Assembly: GCA_023421505.1 (NCBI GenBank)
Contig: JAEZTJ010000081.1
Coordinates: 62,001 to 126,000 of the forward strand
Length of the DNA stretch: 64,000 nt
From: Bacillota bacterium
GTDB taxonomy: Bacteria > Bacillota > Clostridia > Lachnospirales > Lachnospiraceae
Reading direction: 5' to 3'
The position numbers and the translations under genes are program-made. The notes beneath the pieces are model-generated. The model worked only from the letters and a program-made list of their open reading frames with translations, did no database searches and was not told the DNA's origin. Position 1 is the stretch's first letter; each line of letters begins with the position of its first letter. Shown here piece by piece: positions 49,443 to 59,101 of the stretch.

Positions 49443-50420
49443 ATGAAGGTAATTAAGGAGCATATTAAGTCAGGTAACTTCAAACAGTTCTATCTTATCT
49501 ATGGCAGCGAAGAGTATTTAAAAAAGCTTTATCGGGATAAATTAAGAACAGCTATATTAAAAGATGATATTAATATGAATTATTCCTATTTTGAAGGAAA
49601 AGATGCCGATGTGCGGAAAATCGCTGAGGCTGCACAAATCCTACCGTTTTTTAGTGATTATAGATTAATCATCATTGAAGACAGTGGATTATTTAAAAAT
49701 CAAAGTGAACTCAGTGAATTATGTAATGCTTTACCTGAAAGTACAATTATTATTTTTGTGGAAACAGAAGTAGATAAGCGAAATAAATTATTCAAGATGG
49801 TTCGAGACAGAGGAACCGTATCAGAGATGAATGGCCTCGATGAGAAGAATTTAAAGCTTTTTGTGGCATCTCTTTTGGAACAGGAAGGCAGAAAGATAAC
49901 AGAAGCTATGGTAATCTATCTGCTTGATAAAATCGGTACAGATATGGTGAATATCTGTAATGAAGTTGAGAAAATTGTCAGCTATACCATAGGCCGAGAT
50001 GTAATTCAAAAGGAAGATATTGATGCGGTGGTTACAACGCAGATCACCGGGAAAATTTTTCAGATGATTGATGCAATAGGAAGTAAGCAATCAAGTAAAG
50101 CATTGTCCTTATATTATGATTTGCTTTCTGTAAGAGAAAAACCGATGTCTATTCTATTTCTTATCACAAGACATTTTAACATTCTGCTTCAAGTCAAAGA
50201 TCTACAGGCACAGGGCTTTGGTTCTCCGTCGATAGTTGAGAAAGTAGGAATTCCGCCCTTCTCAGTTAACAAATATCTAGCGCAGACTAAGAATTTTACC
50301 GATAAGCGGTTAAAAGCAGCTTTAGAATTCGGAGCAGATATTGAAGAACAGATTAAAACAGGCAGGATGGCTGAAAAGATTGGTGTAGAGCTCTTCATTA
50401 TTACTTTTAGCAGAAAGTAA
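49443..50420 (+). CDS. holA: DNA polymerase III delta subunit
   Basis: 325 residues. Starts MKVIKEHIKSGNFKQFYLIYGSEEYLKK, with the non-canonical P-loop region (YLIYGSEEYL), FSDYRLIIIEDS, and a C-terminal collar with SILFLITRHFNILLQVKDL and RLKAALEFGADIEEQIKTGR. It opens the sliding clamp in the clamp loader. Usually precedes rpsT; here rpsT is about 10 kb away on the other strand. Confidence 0.93.
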   Translation: MKVIKEHIKSGNFKQFYLIYGSEEYLKKLYRDKLRTAILKDDINMNYSYFEGKDADVRKIAEAAQILPFFSDYRLIIIEDSGLFKNQSELSELCNALPESTIIIFVETEVDKRNKLFKMVRDRGTVSEMNGLDEKNLKLFVASLLEQEGRKITEAMVIYLLDKIGTDMVNICNEVEKIVSYTIGRDVIQKEDIDAVVTTQITGKIFQMIDAIGSKQSSKALSLYYDLLSVREKPMSILFLITRHFNILLQVKDLQAQGFGSPSIVEKVGIPPFSVNKYLAQTKNFTDKRLKAALEFGADIEEQIKTGRMAEKIGVELFIITFSRK

Positions 50421-50568
50421 TAAAGCAGAAGTAATGTATTGTGAGATAGATTAAATTGAGTAAAATTGTACTAGCACTTTATGAAATAAATTAAAGTATA
50501 AGTAAATAAGTTGATTATCCGGAAGGCATCTATTGCAATATTATTGATAATTTTCGGTAATTATATAG

Positions 50569-50654
50569 GGAAGCGTATCGAAGTGGTCATAACGGCCCTG
50601 ACTCGAAATCAGGTAGTCCTCACGGGCTCGTGGGTTCGAATCCCACCGCTTCCG
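50569..50654 (+). tRNA. tRNA-Ser (anticodon CGA)
   Basis: Acceptor GGAAGCG/CGCTTCC, anticodon stem CCTGA/TCAGG with loop CTCGAAA giving CGA, a long variable arm (TAGTCCTCACGGGCTC), and T-arm GTGGGTTCGAATCCCAC. CCA not encoded. It decodes UCG. Confidence 0.93.
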
Positions 50655-50661
50655 GCATAAA

Positions 50662-50696
50662 CCCGCATAGGAACACATTCTATGCGGGCTTTTATT
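50662..50696 (+). terminator. Intrinsic terminator of tRNA-Ser
   Basis: CCCGCATAG, loop of 9, CTATGCGGG, then CTTTTATTT. Confidence 0.85.
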
Positions 50697-50769
50697 TGCT
50701 TTTTGCTGAACAAATCTGTGTAGCTTCATTTTTTTATTTCCGTTGGGGGTATATACATTGTCCTTCAAA

Positions 50770-50994
50770 TTATTTTATTTGTACAAGTCCACTTATAATA
50801 GCAACAACACCAAGTACAAGGCAAACTAACCCGATATTTACAATACCTTTTTTCTTTTGTGAACCTCTATTCTTGAGTGATAGAAAAACCCCTAATAGTA
50901 GAAGTAAAATTCCAAACCCTATGCTAAAGATATATAATCCTGATGAGATGCTTTCAAGCCCGTTATCTATTGCTCCCTCTATTACCTTCTCCAT
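50770..50994 (-). CDS. Small two-TM membrane protein of the ABC exporter operon
   Basis: 74 residues with hydrophobic helices at about 18-40 and 50-71, separated by a basic loop (KNRGSQKKKG). Its ATG shares bases with the permease stop codon (TAATG), so it is translated with it. It may be an accessory subunit or unrelated. No family recognised. Confidence 0.65.
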   Translation of the reverse strand: MEKVIEGAIDNGLESISSGLYIFSIGFGILLLLLGVFLSLKNRGSQKKKGIVNIGLVCLVLGVVAIISGLVQIK

Positions 50995-51704
50995 TAATCA
51001 ACCTCCATAATATTTACTTTTCTCATTAAAAGCAATGAAAACGATATTGCAACCGTCATTATCAGGATTGCGAATAAATACATTACCGTCTTGCTTGAGG
51101 TCGCATTTACAACGATGTTACACAATAAAGAAGCAATTAGTACGGCTGAAATAATAGTCGTTGGTACGGATTTCTTAATAAACCCAATGCCAACTGCTAT
51201 AATCCCTATACATGCTGCGACAAGAGACATGATAAGTATAGTTTCGGCAGCTTGCATTATAATTGAAAATGTGAATTTCTCATTGACGAGGTCAATAAAC
51301 GATTCACTTAGTCCAAATATAAAGAAAATTACTATGTTGCTGATAACCATTGAGATTACCGTAAACACATATACAACGCCAAGTTTCGATAGCATAATCC
51401 TTTTTCTGCTTACTGGATAGGAAAAGAGTAAAATTATTCGTTTTCCAGCGTAATCCTCTATAATGTATTTTGAATACATGACTGCTGATAATACAGAAAA
51501 TACTGCCATATTCAAAACTCCAAATAAGGGAATAAGATTTTTATAGCCTGCAAAAATAGCCATATCTTGATCGTTTGGTTCTAACATGGGTGCATATGCA
51601 AAAAGGTACAGGAAGCCTAACATTATAATAGTAATGACAAGTGTCGTGATTAAGTAAGTACGAATTTCATTTTTTTTCAATTCCAATTCAATAAGTGTTT
51701 TCAT
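50994..51704 (-). CDS. ABC-2 type exporter permease
   Basis: 236 residues with six hydrophobic helices, starting MKTLIELELKKNEIRTYL, the pattern of ABC-2 permeases of bacitracin/lantibiotic exporters. Overlaps the ATPase gene by 17 bases and the small protein gene by one. Forms the membrane channel with the ATPase. Confidence 0.87.
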   Translation of the reverse strand: MKTLIELELKKNEIRTYLITTLVITIIMLGFLYLFAYAPMLEPNDQDMAIFAGYKNLIPLFGVLNMAVFSVLSAVMYSKYIIEDYAGKRIILLFSYPVSRKRIMLSKLGVVYVFTVISMVISNIVIFFIFGLSESFIDLVNEKFTFSIIMQAAETILIMSLVAACIGIIAVGIGFIKKSVPTTIISAVLIASLLCNIVVNATSSKTVMYLFAILIMTVAISFSLLLMRKVNIMEVD

Positions 51705-52431
51705 TTTCTATCCTCCCGGTCATTATATCCATGAAATAATCTTCAAGACCAGAGGGGTACTCTGATTTCAATTTTGTCATAGAAACTTCTTTTACTATTG
51801 TACCATCTTTTATTATTCCGATGGTATCAGCAATGTGTTCAATCTCCGTCAAGATGTGGCTGGAAATTAGCAGAGTCATATCCTGTTCTTTCACGAGCTT
51901 TGTAAAAAAATCCCGCATTTCTCTAATTCCCATTGGGTCAAGGCCGTTAATAGGTTCGTCCAAAATTAACAGCTTAGGCTTATGAACAATAGCCCTTGCG
52001 ATGGCTAACCGTTGCCGCATACCCAACGAAAATTTTGAAACAGGTTGACCACCTGTATTACTTAAACCGACTTTTGACAAAACAGCGTTTATATCTCCAG
52101 AAACATTTTTCATATAGGTAAGATGTATTTTAAGATTTTCTGTTGCAGATAAATGTTCATAAAATATTGGTGTTTCAATTATACTACCTATCTGGGATAA
52201 AATATTACTCCGCTCCGATGCAATGTCTTTTTCTAAAACCTGCGCTTTACCCATTGTCGGCGTGAGCAACCCAGTTAAGATTTTAAAAATAGTTGTCTTT
52301 CCGGCCCCATTTGGCCCTAAAAGACCATAAATAGTTCCACGCTCTACGCTTATATTGCAATTCTTAACAACTTCATTCCCAAGAAAAGTCTTTGTAAGAT
52401 TTTCCGTTTTTACAGCTAAAGTTTTACTCAA
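51688..52431 (-). CDS. ABC exporter ATP-binding protein, BcrA/DrrA type
   Basis: 247 residues. GPNGAGKTT, IIETPIFYEHL in the Q-loop region, signature FSLGMRQR, Walker B LLILDEPINGLDPMG and ISSHILTEIEH. Probably powers export of a peptide antibiotic or drug. The second gene of a leftward operon behind a TetR gene (8-base overlap), so expression follows ligand binding by that repressor. Confidence 0.92.
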   Translation of the reverse strand: MSKTLAVKTENLTKTFLGNEVVKNCNISVERGTIYGLLGPNGAGKTTIFKILTGLLTPTMGKAQVLEKDIASERSNILSQIGSIIETPIFYEHLSATENLKIHLTYMKNVSGDINAVLSKVGLSNTGGQPVSKFSLGMRQRLAIARAIVHKPKLLILDEPINGLDPMGIREMRDFFTKLVKEQDMTLLISSHILTEIEHIADTIGIIKDGTIVKEVSMTKLKSEYPSGLEDYFMDIMTGRIENENTY

Positions 52432-53089
52432 TGGAATGTTTCTCCTCTCTGTATAGCTTTTGCAATAAGTCTAAAGTTTTTTCGAGAATCCTATCACTCA
52501 ATATGTCTATGCCGATTGAGTTCATTAAGTGCTGTAAAAATCTTAGGCGGTATGATAGCTTTTGAGTATCGCAACGAAAGACAGCAGGGTCACACCACAC
52601 ATTCATTAGTAATAAAAAAACTTCGGCGCATTCATCCGGAAAATCTGTGACAAGTGAGCCATCGGCTATACCTAGCCTAATAATATCTGAGATAAGAACA
52701 GCATCTTGATTTACACAATCCTGCATATAAGATAAAACAAATTCAGCGCTTTTCATACGCACACTCATTACTTCGTCCAAATAATGGGCTTCTTGGCAAT
52801 CCAGATTTTTTTCTAATATAGCTATCAGCTTTTCTTTTCCATTAAAAGATTGAGTATCAGAAAGCCAATTTTCTATCATAGACTTGTTGGTTAGTGCTTG
52901 TTTTTCTGTAACCCCATTGATGATTTCGTCTTTTGACTTGAAGTGATGATAAATAGCCCCTTTTGATATTCCGGCTGCTTCTGCAATATCTTGAATACTG
53001 GTTTTATCAAACCCTTTTTCCAAAAACAGTTCTGCGGAAACAGACAGTATGGTTTCGATTGTTGCCTGCGAATTATATTTTCTTGACAT
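52424..53089 (-). CDS. TetR-family repressor of the ABC exporter
   Basis: Start ATG 53089 (MSRKYNSQ) has AAGGGAG upstream; ATG 53107 lies before that site. HTH region IQDIAEAAGISKGAIYHHFKSKDEI is typical, with a 150-residue ligand domain after it. First gene of the exporter operon and likely autoregulated through the ACCGGCCGGTCGGT palindrome at 53112-53125. Confidence 0.92.
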   Translation of the reverse strand: MSRKYNSQATIETILSVSAELFLEKGFDKTSIQDIAEAAGISKGAIYHHFKSKDEIINGVTEKQALTNKSMIENWLSDTQSFNGKEKLIAILEKNLDCQEAHYLDEVMSVRMKSAEFVLSYMQDCVNQDAVLISDIIRLGIADGSLVTDFPDECAEVFLLLMNVWCDPAVFRCDTQKLSYRLRFLQHLMNSIGIDILSDRILEKTLDLLQKLYREEKHSIE

Positions 53090-53111
53090 ATAATATACTC
53101 CCTTCATGAAA

Positions 53112-53125
53112 ACCGGCCGGTCGGT
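53112..53125. promoter_or_regulatory. TetR-type operator of the leftward operon
   Basis: ACCGGCCGGTCGGT, a pattern common to TetR-family operators. It lies 23 bases upstream of the leftward TetR start. Confidence 0.6.
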
Positions 53126-53283
53126 ATGTATTTAATATATATCTTTAGAATCATTTTGTCAAGCAGTGATTTCAACAGGAAGCATCGGGTTAGATTCTTT
53201 TCTTCAGCGAGTATGTTGGGGGATATTTTGGGAGAAGCAAGTTTAAAATAGAGATTGACATTTAAATAAAAAAGAATATAATA

Positions 53284-53302
53284 AAAACCGACGGACGGTT
53301 TT
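53284..53302. promoter_or_regulatory. TetR-type operator of the rightward operon
   Basis: AAAACCGACGGACGGTTTT, an odd-length near-palindrome 12 bases before the rightward TetR start codon and next to its ribosome site TTGGAGG. It differs from the leftward site in centre spacing, so each regulator may prefer its own. Confidence 0.6.
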
Positions 53303-53314
53303 GGAGGTGAAATT

Positions 53315-53908
53315 ATGACAAAGTGGGCAGAAAAGGAAAAGAGAATAGACGATATTGTAGCAGCGGCTATAGAGGTGTTTTTAGAAAAAGGCTACGAGAG
53401 TGCCTCGATGGAGAGTATAGCAAATAGAGCAAATATGAGTAAGGGCGGGATTTATCATCATTTTGGCAGTAAGGAAGAGATTCTTTTTTATGTAAATAAT
53501 AAACTGAATGATCCGATTTCAGCTATGATTCAGACTGCGCTAAATGCTTCAGATGTGGTTCAGGGAATAAAACAGTATATCCGAGATTATTTAAGCTATT
53601 GGATAAATCATAAAAAGGAGATGGCTTTTTATTTCTTGACAATTACAAAAGCGCTGGAAAGTCCAAAGATGTGGAAAATCTATGAGGATTATTATAATGA
53701 AATGACGAATTTTTTCATATCACTTTTTGAAAGAGGAATAAAAGAAGGGCACTTAAAAGAGCATAATTTAAAATCAGCTGCGGTTACACTCATGTCTGCA
53801 ATGGATGGTGTTATGACATATCTGATTATGAATCATGGTCTTAGCATTGAAGAGGTGGCCGAGGATTTGGAGAATAGGTATATTAATGCTATATTAACAG
53901 GAAGATAG
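53315..53908 (+). CDS. TetR-family regulator of EFR1 ferredoxin gene
   Basis: 197 residues. HTH ASMESIANRANMSKGGIYHHFGSKEEI, then a helical ligand domain. Only moderately similar to the divergent TetR protein outside the HTH, so not a recent duplicate. Ten bases separate it from the EFR1 gene; an operator overlaps its translation start region. Confidence 0.92.
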   Translation: MTKWAEKEKRIDDIVAAAIEVFLEKGYESASMESIANRANMSKGGIYHHFGSKEEILFYVNNKLNDPISAMIQTALNASDVVQGIKQYIRDYLSYWINHKKEMAFYFLTITKALESPKMWKIYEDYYNEMTNFFISLFERGIKEGHLKEHNLKSAAVTLMSAMDGVMTYLIMNHGLSIEEVAEDLENRYINAILTGR

Positions 53909-53918
53909 GAGGAAAAAT

Positions 53919-54935
53919 ATGCAAAAAGCAATCATACATTATTTTAGTGGAACGGGTAATTCATTGCTTGCGGCAAGGACGCTTGCCAAAGGTCTTACAG
54001 AATATGATATCACGTATCATGCGATTGAAAAGGGAAAGCCGGATCATATTGATTTATATGAACTTCATATTTTTTTCTTTCCTGTATATGCTACCTCGGT
54101 CCCTCATATCATGAGAAAATACATAGCAGGTCTTTCCAGGGGAAAGGGAACAAAGGCAGCTGTAATTTCAACTAACGCTAATGTTAGTACTCAATCTAGG
54201 GATGGTTATCAGGGGTGGGCACTACATCAGGCAAGACTATGCCTGAAGAAGAGAGGCTATGACGTATTCTTCTCTGACACACTCGATTTTCCTCATAATT
54301 TAACAATTGTATTTCCGCCAACAAAGGATTCTACTAATCAGATCTTAATCCGTAAGGCAACAGAAGCGATTCTTCCAATTGCTGAGAAAATTTCGGCAGG
54401 TATAACCTATCACCGGGGATTTTTTTATCCTAATATAATCTGGAGCATTCCTTTTGGCATCCTATATACGGTGATTGGCCGACGGCTTTTCGGCAAGCTA
54501 TTTGCTGCTGATGGTAGCTGCAACAAATGTGGACTCTGTGCGCAGCAATGTCCTGCTAAAGTAATAAAAGTTAAGAATAAGAGGCTAAGCTGGGGATGGA
54601 GCTGTGAAGGCTGTATGCGCTGCATGAATATTTGTCCGAAAAGTTCCATTCAAACCTCTACAGTACGTTTACTACTGGTAATAGTAGCCACAGTTGCTAA
54701 TCCACTGTATTATTTGTATAAAAAATATTTGTTGGAGTACGTAATGGAACTGGGTAATATCAGTACAGCAGTAATCAGCGGCATTATATGGCTGTTATTG
54801 TTAATGCTTTTTACGGGGATTTTAGATTTGGCTTTATATTATCTTAGTTATATCCCAGTAATTAGAAAAATCCTAGGTTTTGGACATACAAAATTCCTTG
54901 GCAGGTATCACGCAAAGAAATATGAAACACGATAA
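53919..54935 (+). CDS. EFR1-family flavodoxin-ferredoxin membrane protein
   Basis: 338 residues. N-terminal flavodoxin-like domain with HYFSGTGNSLLAAR (the FMN phosphate loop), then two 4Fe-4S motifs CNKCGLCAQQCP and CEGCMRCMNICP (about 206-245), then a C-terminal region with hydrophobic helices (248-265 and 280-310). EFR1 proteins are common in Clostridia; their redox partner is not known. Controlled together with the TetR gene. AGGAGG precedes ATG. Confidence 0.88.
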   Translation: MQKAIIHYFSGTGNSLLAARTLAKGLTEYDITYHAIEKGKPDHIDLYELHIFFFPVYATSVPHIMRKYIAGLSRGKGTKAAVISTNANVSTQSRDGYQGWALHQARLCLKKRGYDVFFSDTLDFPHNLTIVFPPTKDSTNQILIRKATEAILPIAEKISAGITYHRGFFYPNIIWSIPFGILYTVIGRRLFGKLFAADGSCNKCGLCAQQCPAKVIKVKNKRLSWGWSCEGCMRCMNICPKSSIQTSTVRLLLVIVATVANPLYYLYKKYLLEYVMELGNISTAVISGIIWLLLLMLFTGILDLALYYLSYIPVIRKILGFGHTKFLGRYHAKKYETR

Positions 54936-55022
54936 CTTGTTTTAAAATTAGTTAATTGATGCAAATAAATGAAACCGTGGAATATTCTTCATCGTCTAAT
55001 AGACGACAGGAAAAAAGCAACA

Positions 55023-55166
55023 TAGGCAATTGCGAAACGATATAGTTTTACTATTCCTTCGCTCCAACGCTCCTATGAGCATAAGTGTTTTAACACTTTA
55101 ATTCCGCTCCGGAATAGTATATGCTGTGTATTCAAAACTTACAATTTTGAGTTTCGCAATTACCTA
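55023..55166. mobile_element. MITE-like element, full copy (144 bp)
   Basis: Terminal inverted repeats TAGGCAATTGCGAAAC and GTTTCGCAATTACCTA (one mismatch) enclose a largely palindromic interior with TACTATTCC/GGAATAGTA. No coding capacity. Deleted relatives are at 36186-36257 and 58881-58937. No clear target-site duplication was identified. Confidence 0.7.
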
Positions 55167-55197
55167 AAAATAACAACAGCTTGAAAGGAGAATATTT

Positions 55198-57480
55198 ATG
55201 AAGAAACCGCTTGCACTATTGTTAAGTACAGTTTTTATTGCAGCCTCTGTATCAAATGGCGGCAATATGGCTCTCGCAGGATTTGCACCTGATATTACAG
55301 TTGCTGAACCGGTAACAGTGAAGGAAGGAGCTGTAAACAGCAAATCGGAACCCACGGATCTACAATTAGAAAATGCTATTACTACAGTAAAGAAGGTAAT
55401 CGAAATACCAAAGGAGTATACGCAATTTGATTACTATTTTAATACAATGGGCACTTATGCAGATTCTTACTGGAGTCTGACCTGGAGGAATCCTTCCTCG
55501 TATGCCGAGATTACAGTTAACTGTGATTTAAAGAACCATATCATCTATTATTATAAATATGACTCAAAGGGAAAAGGCAGTGGAGTAGCAAAATATTTAA
55601 AGAGTGAGCTGAAAGGTACTGCAGATGCATTTATTAAGAAAATTGCGCCGGAGGTTTCTGCTTCCTTAGAGTATAGCGGAGCCGAGTATGACGGAATATA
55701 CAGTGGTAATTATGTATATAGCTATCAGAGAAGCAATAACGATGTAGAATTCCCGGATAATCAAGTCAGTGTTGCAGTAAATAGTATTACAGGTGAGATA
55801 AGCTATGCATCGGTTAACTGGCTCTATGATGTAACCGTACCTTCTGCTGTGACCAAAATCACGAAGGAAGAAGCAGCAGAACTGATAAAGAATAAAATGA
55901 AAATGAAGCTGGTGTATCGAACAGGCTATCGTTATTATAGCTATGATAAAGGTATAATCGGGGGAGGATCCGCTACGAAAGCGTTCTTAGTGTATGAACC
56001 TACTATGGATTATATCTCCGTAGATGCTAAGACAGGTGAGGTATATAATTCCAGAACACAATGGATTGATAAAGCAACCGGAGCATTTGGAGGGAAAGAA
56101 TCTGCTACAGCAATGGATCAGGGTACAAACTCAGGGTCATTGACGGATGAGGAGATAGCAAAAATCGATGAACTGAAAAATATCATATCAAAATCCGAAG
56201 CAATAAAGAAAGTAACCGGTAATCAAGCCTTATACTTAGAGGATACACTGACTTCTTATGACGCAGTACTACAAAAGAGAGCAGATTCAAACGGAACATC
56301 AACCTATGTATGGGAAATTACGCTGAGAGACCCAAGAGGAATAGATTATAATAAGTCTAAGGATTATTACAGAGCCTACGCAAATGCTACAGTTGATGCT
56401 AAAACAGGTAAAATATTATCCTTTTACTCCAGCTTAAAAAGTAACTATGATGAAGCTACCGGTAAATGGAATACAGTTAAAATACCCTACGATAATAAAG
56501 AGAGTAAGGCTATACTGGAGAAATTCTTAAAAGCACAGATTCCGGATCGCTTTGATCACTCTGTCTTTACAACAGAAAATAAAGACTATATTGCTTACTA
56601 TAAAAACGAAGAATCGGTTTACGGGGGTTATACTTATCAATACAACAGAGTAAATGAGGGCATAGAATATCCTTATAATAGTATCTATGGATCGGTTGAT
56701 GGTGTAACCGGTAAGATTTATTCTTACGGCTCTAGCTGGGATAATAATATAAAGTTTGAATCTGCTAAGGGAGTTATGTCTGCAGAGGAAGCAATGAAAT
56801 ATTACCTTAGTAAGGATGGCTTTGATTTAAAATATGAAATCAATACAATTAACCAATATGATTCTTCCTATGAGAAGAAGGCTGAATTATATAACAGCTC
56901 CGATGCTTACAGTGTGGATTATAAGGTCAGACTGGTTTATCGTCCGGATATTATACCTTCTTATATCTCTCCTTTTACCGGAGAACAGATGGATTCGAAT
57001 GGAGAAATATATAAGGAGACAAAACCATATGCTTATAAAGATATTGACAATTCAGAAAAGAACAGAAACATCCGCCTTCTGGCAGATATGAATATCGGCC
57101 TTGTGGGTGATAACTTCCTGCCTGATCAGAATATAACGGTAGCAGAAATCAATTCTCTGCTTAAAAATATAGGTTATAGCATTGATACTGCACAGGATAA
57201 AGATACTTCGTTAATTACGAAAGAAGCATTGGCGCAATTATTTATAAAGGGGCTTGGTCTTGATAATCTATCAAAGCTTAGCGGCATTTATAGTACGGGT
57301 TATGTGGATGAGGCAAATATTGATACAAAATATATCGGTGCGGTTGCTCTTGCGAGAGGACTTGGAATTATGGTAGGAGACAGCAGCAATTTCTTTAATC
57401 CAAAGAGTAATATCACAAGATATGATGCAGTAAACTATATTCTGAATTACGTTAATACTCTGCAAAACAGAAACTTTTAA
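55198..57480 (+). CDS. Secreted YcdB/YcdC-repeat protein with S-layer homology domains
   Basis: 760 residues. Signal peptide to about GGNMALA (27). Repeated YcdB/YcdC-PepSY-like units: KITKEEAAELIKNKM...YISVDAKTGEVYNS, SEAIKKVTG...ATVDAKTGKILSFYS, and MSAEEAMKYYLSKDG...YISPFTGEQM. The C-terminus (about 625-755) has two SLH-type segments, YKDIDNSEKNRNIRLLADM and YIGAVALARGLGIMVGD, that anchor to wall polymer. Function unknown, perhaps inhibitory or peptidase-modulating as for PepSY proteins. AAAGGAG before ATG, just after the MITE-like element. Confidence 0.85.
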   Translation: MKKPLALLLSTVFIAASVSNGGNMALAGFAPDITVAEPVTVKEGAVNSKSEPTDLQLENAITTVKKVIEIPKEYTQFDYYFNTMGTYADSYWSLTWRNPSSYAEITVNCDLKNHIIYYYKYDSKGKGSGVAKYLKSELKGTADAFIKKIAPEVSASLEYSGAEYDGIYSGNYVYSYQRSNNDVEFPDNQVSVAVNSITGEISYASVNWLYDVTVPSAVTKITKEEAAELIKNKMKMKLVYRTGYRYYSYDKGIIGGGSATKAFLVYEPTMDYISVDAKTGEVYNSRTQWIDKATGAFGGKESATAMDQGTNSGSLTDEEIAKIDELKNIISKSEAIKKVTGNQALYLEDTLTSYDAVLQKRADSNGTSTYVWEITLRDPRGIDYNKSKDYYRAYANATVDAKTGKILSFYSSLKSNYDEATGKWNTVKIPYDNKESKAILEKFLKAQIPDRFDHSVFTTENKDYIAYYKNEESVYGGYTYQYNRVNEGIEYPYNSIYGSVDGVTGKIYSYGSSWDNNIKFESAKGVMSAEEAMKYYLSKDGFDLKYEINTINQYDSSYEKKAELYNSSDAYSVDYKVRLVYRPDIIPSYISPFTGEQMDSNGEIYKETKPYAYKDIDNSEKNRNIRLLADMNIGLVGDNFLPDQNITVAEINSLLKNIGYSIDTAQDKDTSLITKEALAQLFIKGLGLDNLSKLSGIYSTGYVDEANIDTKYIGAVALARGLGIMVGDSSNFFNPKSNITRYDAVNYILNYVNTLQNRNF

Positions 57481-57544
57481 AGATCTGTAATTGCAAAGAT
57501 GATAATACAATAATAATTGCTCTATAGGAAATTCATAGAATAAT

Positions 57545-57583
57545 AAAATGACACATCGCAAAAATTGCGGTGTGTCATTTTGT
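57545..57583. terminator. Bidirectional intrinsic terminator
   Basis: AAAATGACACATCGCAA, loop, TTGCGGTGTGTCATTTT, one mismatch; between convergent SLH and aminotransferase genes. Confidence 0.85.
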
Positions 57584-57666
57584 TGTACCTTTGACATTAT
57601 AATTTCTTCCTGCCATACTATTATTTGCATAGCTTTGATATCATTGTAATATTTATGCGGGTATCA

Positions 57667-58848
57667 TTATGCATATTTGTAAAGAATATTACCCAGACGG
57701 TGAATGCCTTCTTCGATGGATGCTATATCGGAGTTAGTATAATTGAGTCTTATGGTATTAACCCGCTCTTTAGAAGTGTAGAAGGGATCTCCCGGTACAA
57801 ACATAACTTTTTCCTTAATGGCATCGTCTAGTAAATCAATCGCAGCCATATGGTTATTTAAGGTAGCCCACATAAACATACCGCCAAGAGGGGTGGTATG
57901 TGTAACATAGGATGGAAAATATTGATCAATCGCTGCCAGCATAGTACTACTTTGTTCTTTGTAAAGGGCTTTAATTTTTGCAATATGTACTTCAAGATCA
58001 TGATGTGTTAAATAATCATATACGAGATACTGTGCGAAGATGTTCGTATGAAGGTCAGAGCCTTGCTTTGCTATGTTTAAATAATTCATCAGCTTCTTAT
58101 TTTTCGTACAGATATAACCTAATCGAAGTCCTGGGCTAATGATCTTAGAGAAGGAACCAAATAGTACACTATACTCTAATTGGTCGTTGCCTATGTAGGG
58201 GAAGGTTTCGCCTTCGAATACCAGATCACTGTAAGGGTCGTCTTCTATTAGCACAACCTGATGCTTCTCTAGTATTTTTAAGATGGCTTCTCTTTTCTCC
58301 TTCGAATAGGTAATACCAGTAGGATTCTGAAAATTAGGTACCGTATACATAACTTTTACAGAATTATTCTTTAAAGAGTGCTCAAGCTCTTCTAGATTAA
58401 TTCCATCTTCTTCTAATAAAATCGGAATAAAATTGGGCTCAAAAAGAGAGAAGGATTGAATTGCACCTAAATAACCCGGTTCTTCTATAATGACACCATC
58501 TCCTTTATTCAACAAAGCCTTGCCGATTAAGTCTAACCCCTGTTGAGATCCGGTGGTAATCATAATATCCTCAGGAGAGACCTTATACTGAAACCTTTTT
58601 TGGTATCTCTCGGCAATATATTGTCTTAGGGGCAGATAACCCTCAGTTGTTGAATACTGAAATACTTTATCCTTAGCGGTACGGATAATACGCTCGGATG
58701 CTTCTGCCAGCTCTTCCAGTGGGAAAGAGATCGGATTTGGTAGTCCTCCAGCAAAAGAGATAATATCCGTTGCCTCGGTAACTTTTAAGATTTCGCGGGT
58801 AAAGGAAGACTTTGTTTTCTTGATTCTGTCTGAAAATAAATCGCTCAT
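57667..58848 (-). CDS. PLP-dependent aminotransferase, 2-aminoadipate/aromatic type
   Basis: ATG 58848 with AAAGGAG eight bases upstream. 393 residues of fold type I: ISFAGGLPNPISFP start, TTGSQQGLDLIGKAL, VPNFQNPTGITYS, IEDDPYSDLVF, PLP Lys in FGSFSKIISPGLRLGYI. Likely transaminates aminoadipate, aromatic or branched-chain amino acids. Divergent from a MocR-type regulator gene, which probably controls it. Confidence 0.9.
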   Translation of the reverse strand: MSDLFSDRIKKTKSSFTREILKVTEATDIISFAGGLPNPISFPLEELAEASERIIRTAKDKVFQYSTTEGYLPLRQYIAERYQKRFQYKVSPEDIMITTGSQQGLDLIGKALLNKGDGVIIEEPGYLGAIQSFSLFEPNFIPILLEEDGINLEELEHSLKNNSVKVMYTVPNFQNPTGITYSKEKREAILKILEKHQVVLIEDDPYSDLVFEGETFPYIGNDQLEYSVLFGSFSKIISPGLRLGYICTKNKKLMNYLNIAKQGSDLHTNIFAQYLVYDYLTHHDLEVHIAKIKALYKEQSSTMLAAIDQYFPSYVTHTTPLGGMFMWATLNNHMAAIDLLDDAIKEKVMFVPGDPFYTSKERVNTIRLNYTNSDIASIEEGIHRLGNILYKYA

Positions 58849-58880
58849 AGGTACGCTCCTTTCAAAAATAAATATAATTA

Positions 58881-58937
58881 GGAATAGTATCTTGCTGTGC
58901 ATACAATTAAAAAACTATATAGTTTCGCAATCACTTA
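58881..58937. repeat. MITE-like element, fragment
   Basis: GGAATAGTATCTTGCTGTGC, then ATACAATTAA, AAACTATATAGT and TTTCGCAATCACTTA, matching one end and part of the interior of the 55023 element. It lies between the aminotransferase and regulator genes, so it may alter their promoters. Confidence 0.6.
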
Positions 58938-59101
58938 ATAATTAGATTTTTTTGATTATAGCATTGACACAAAAAGCAAACAATATTAAAATTGTATGCA
59001 AAACAATTTGACAATATCTTTAATGTATGTGAATGTGTCTATATTCATGTAGGCCTTTAGAAAACAATAGATAAATCAGGAGAAATAATAAGGAGGAGCG
59101 T

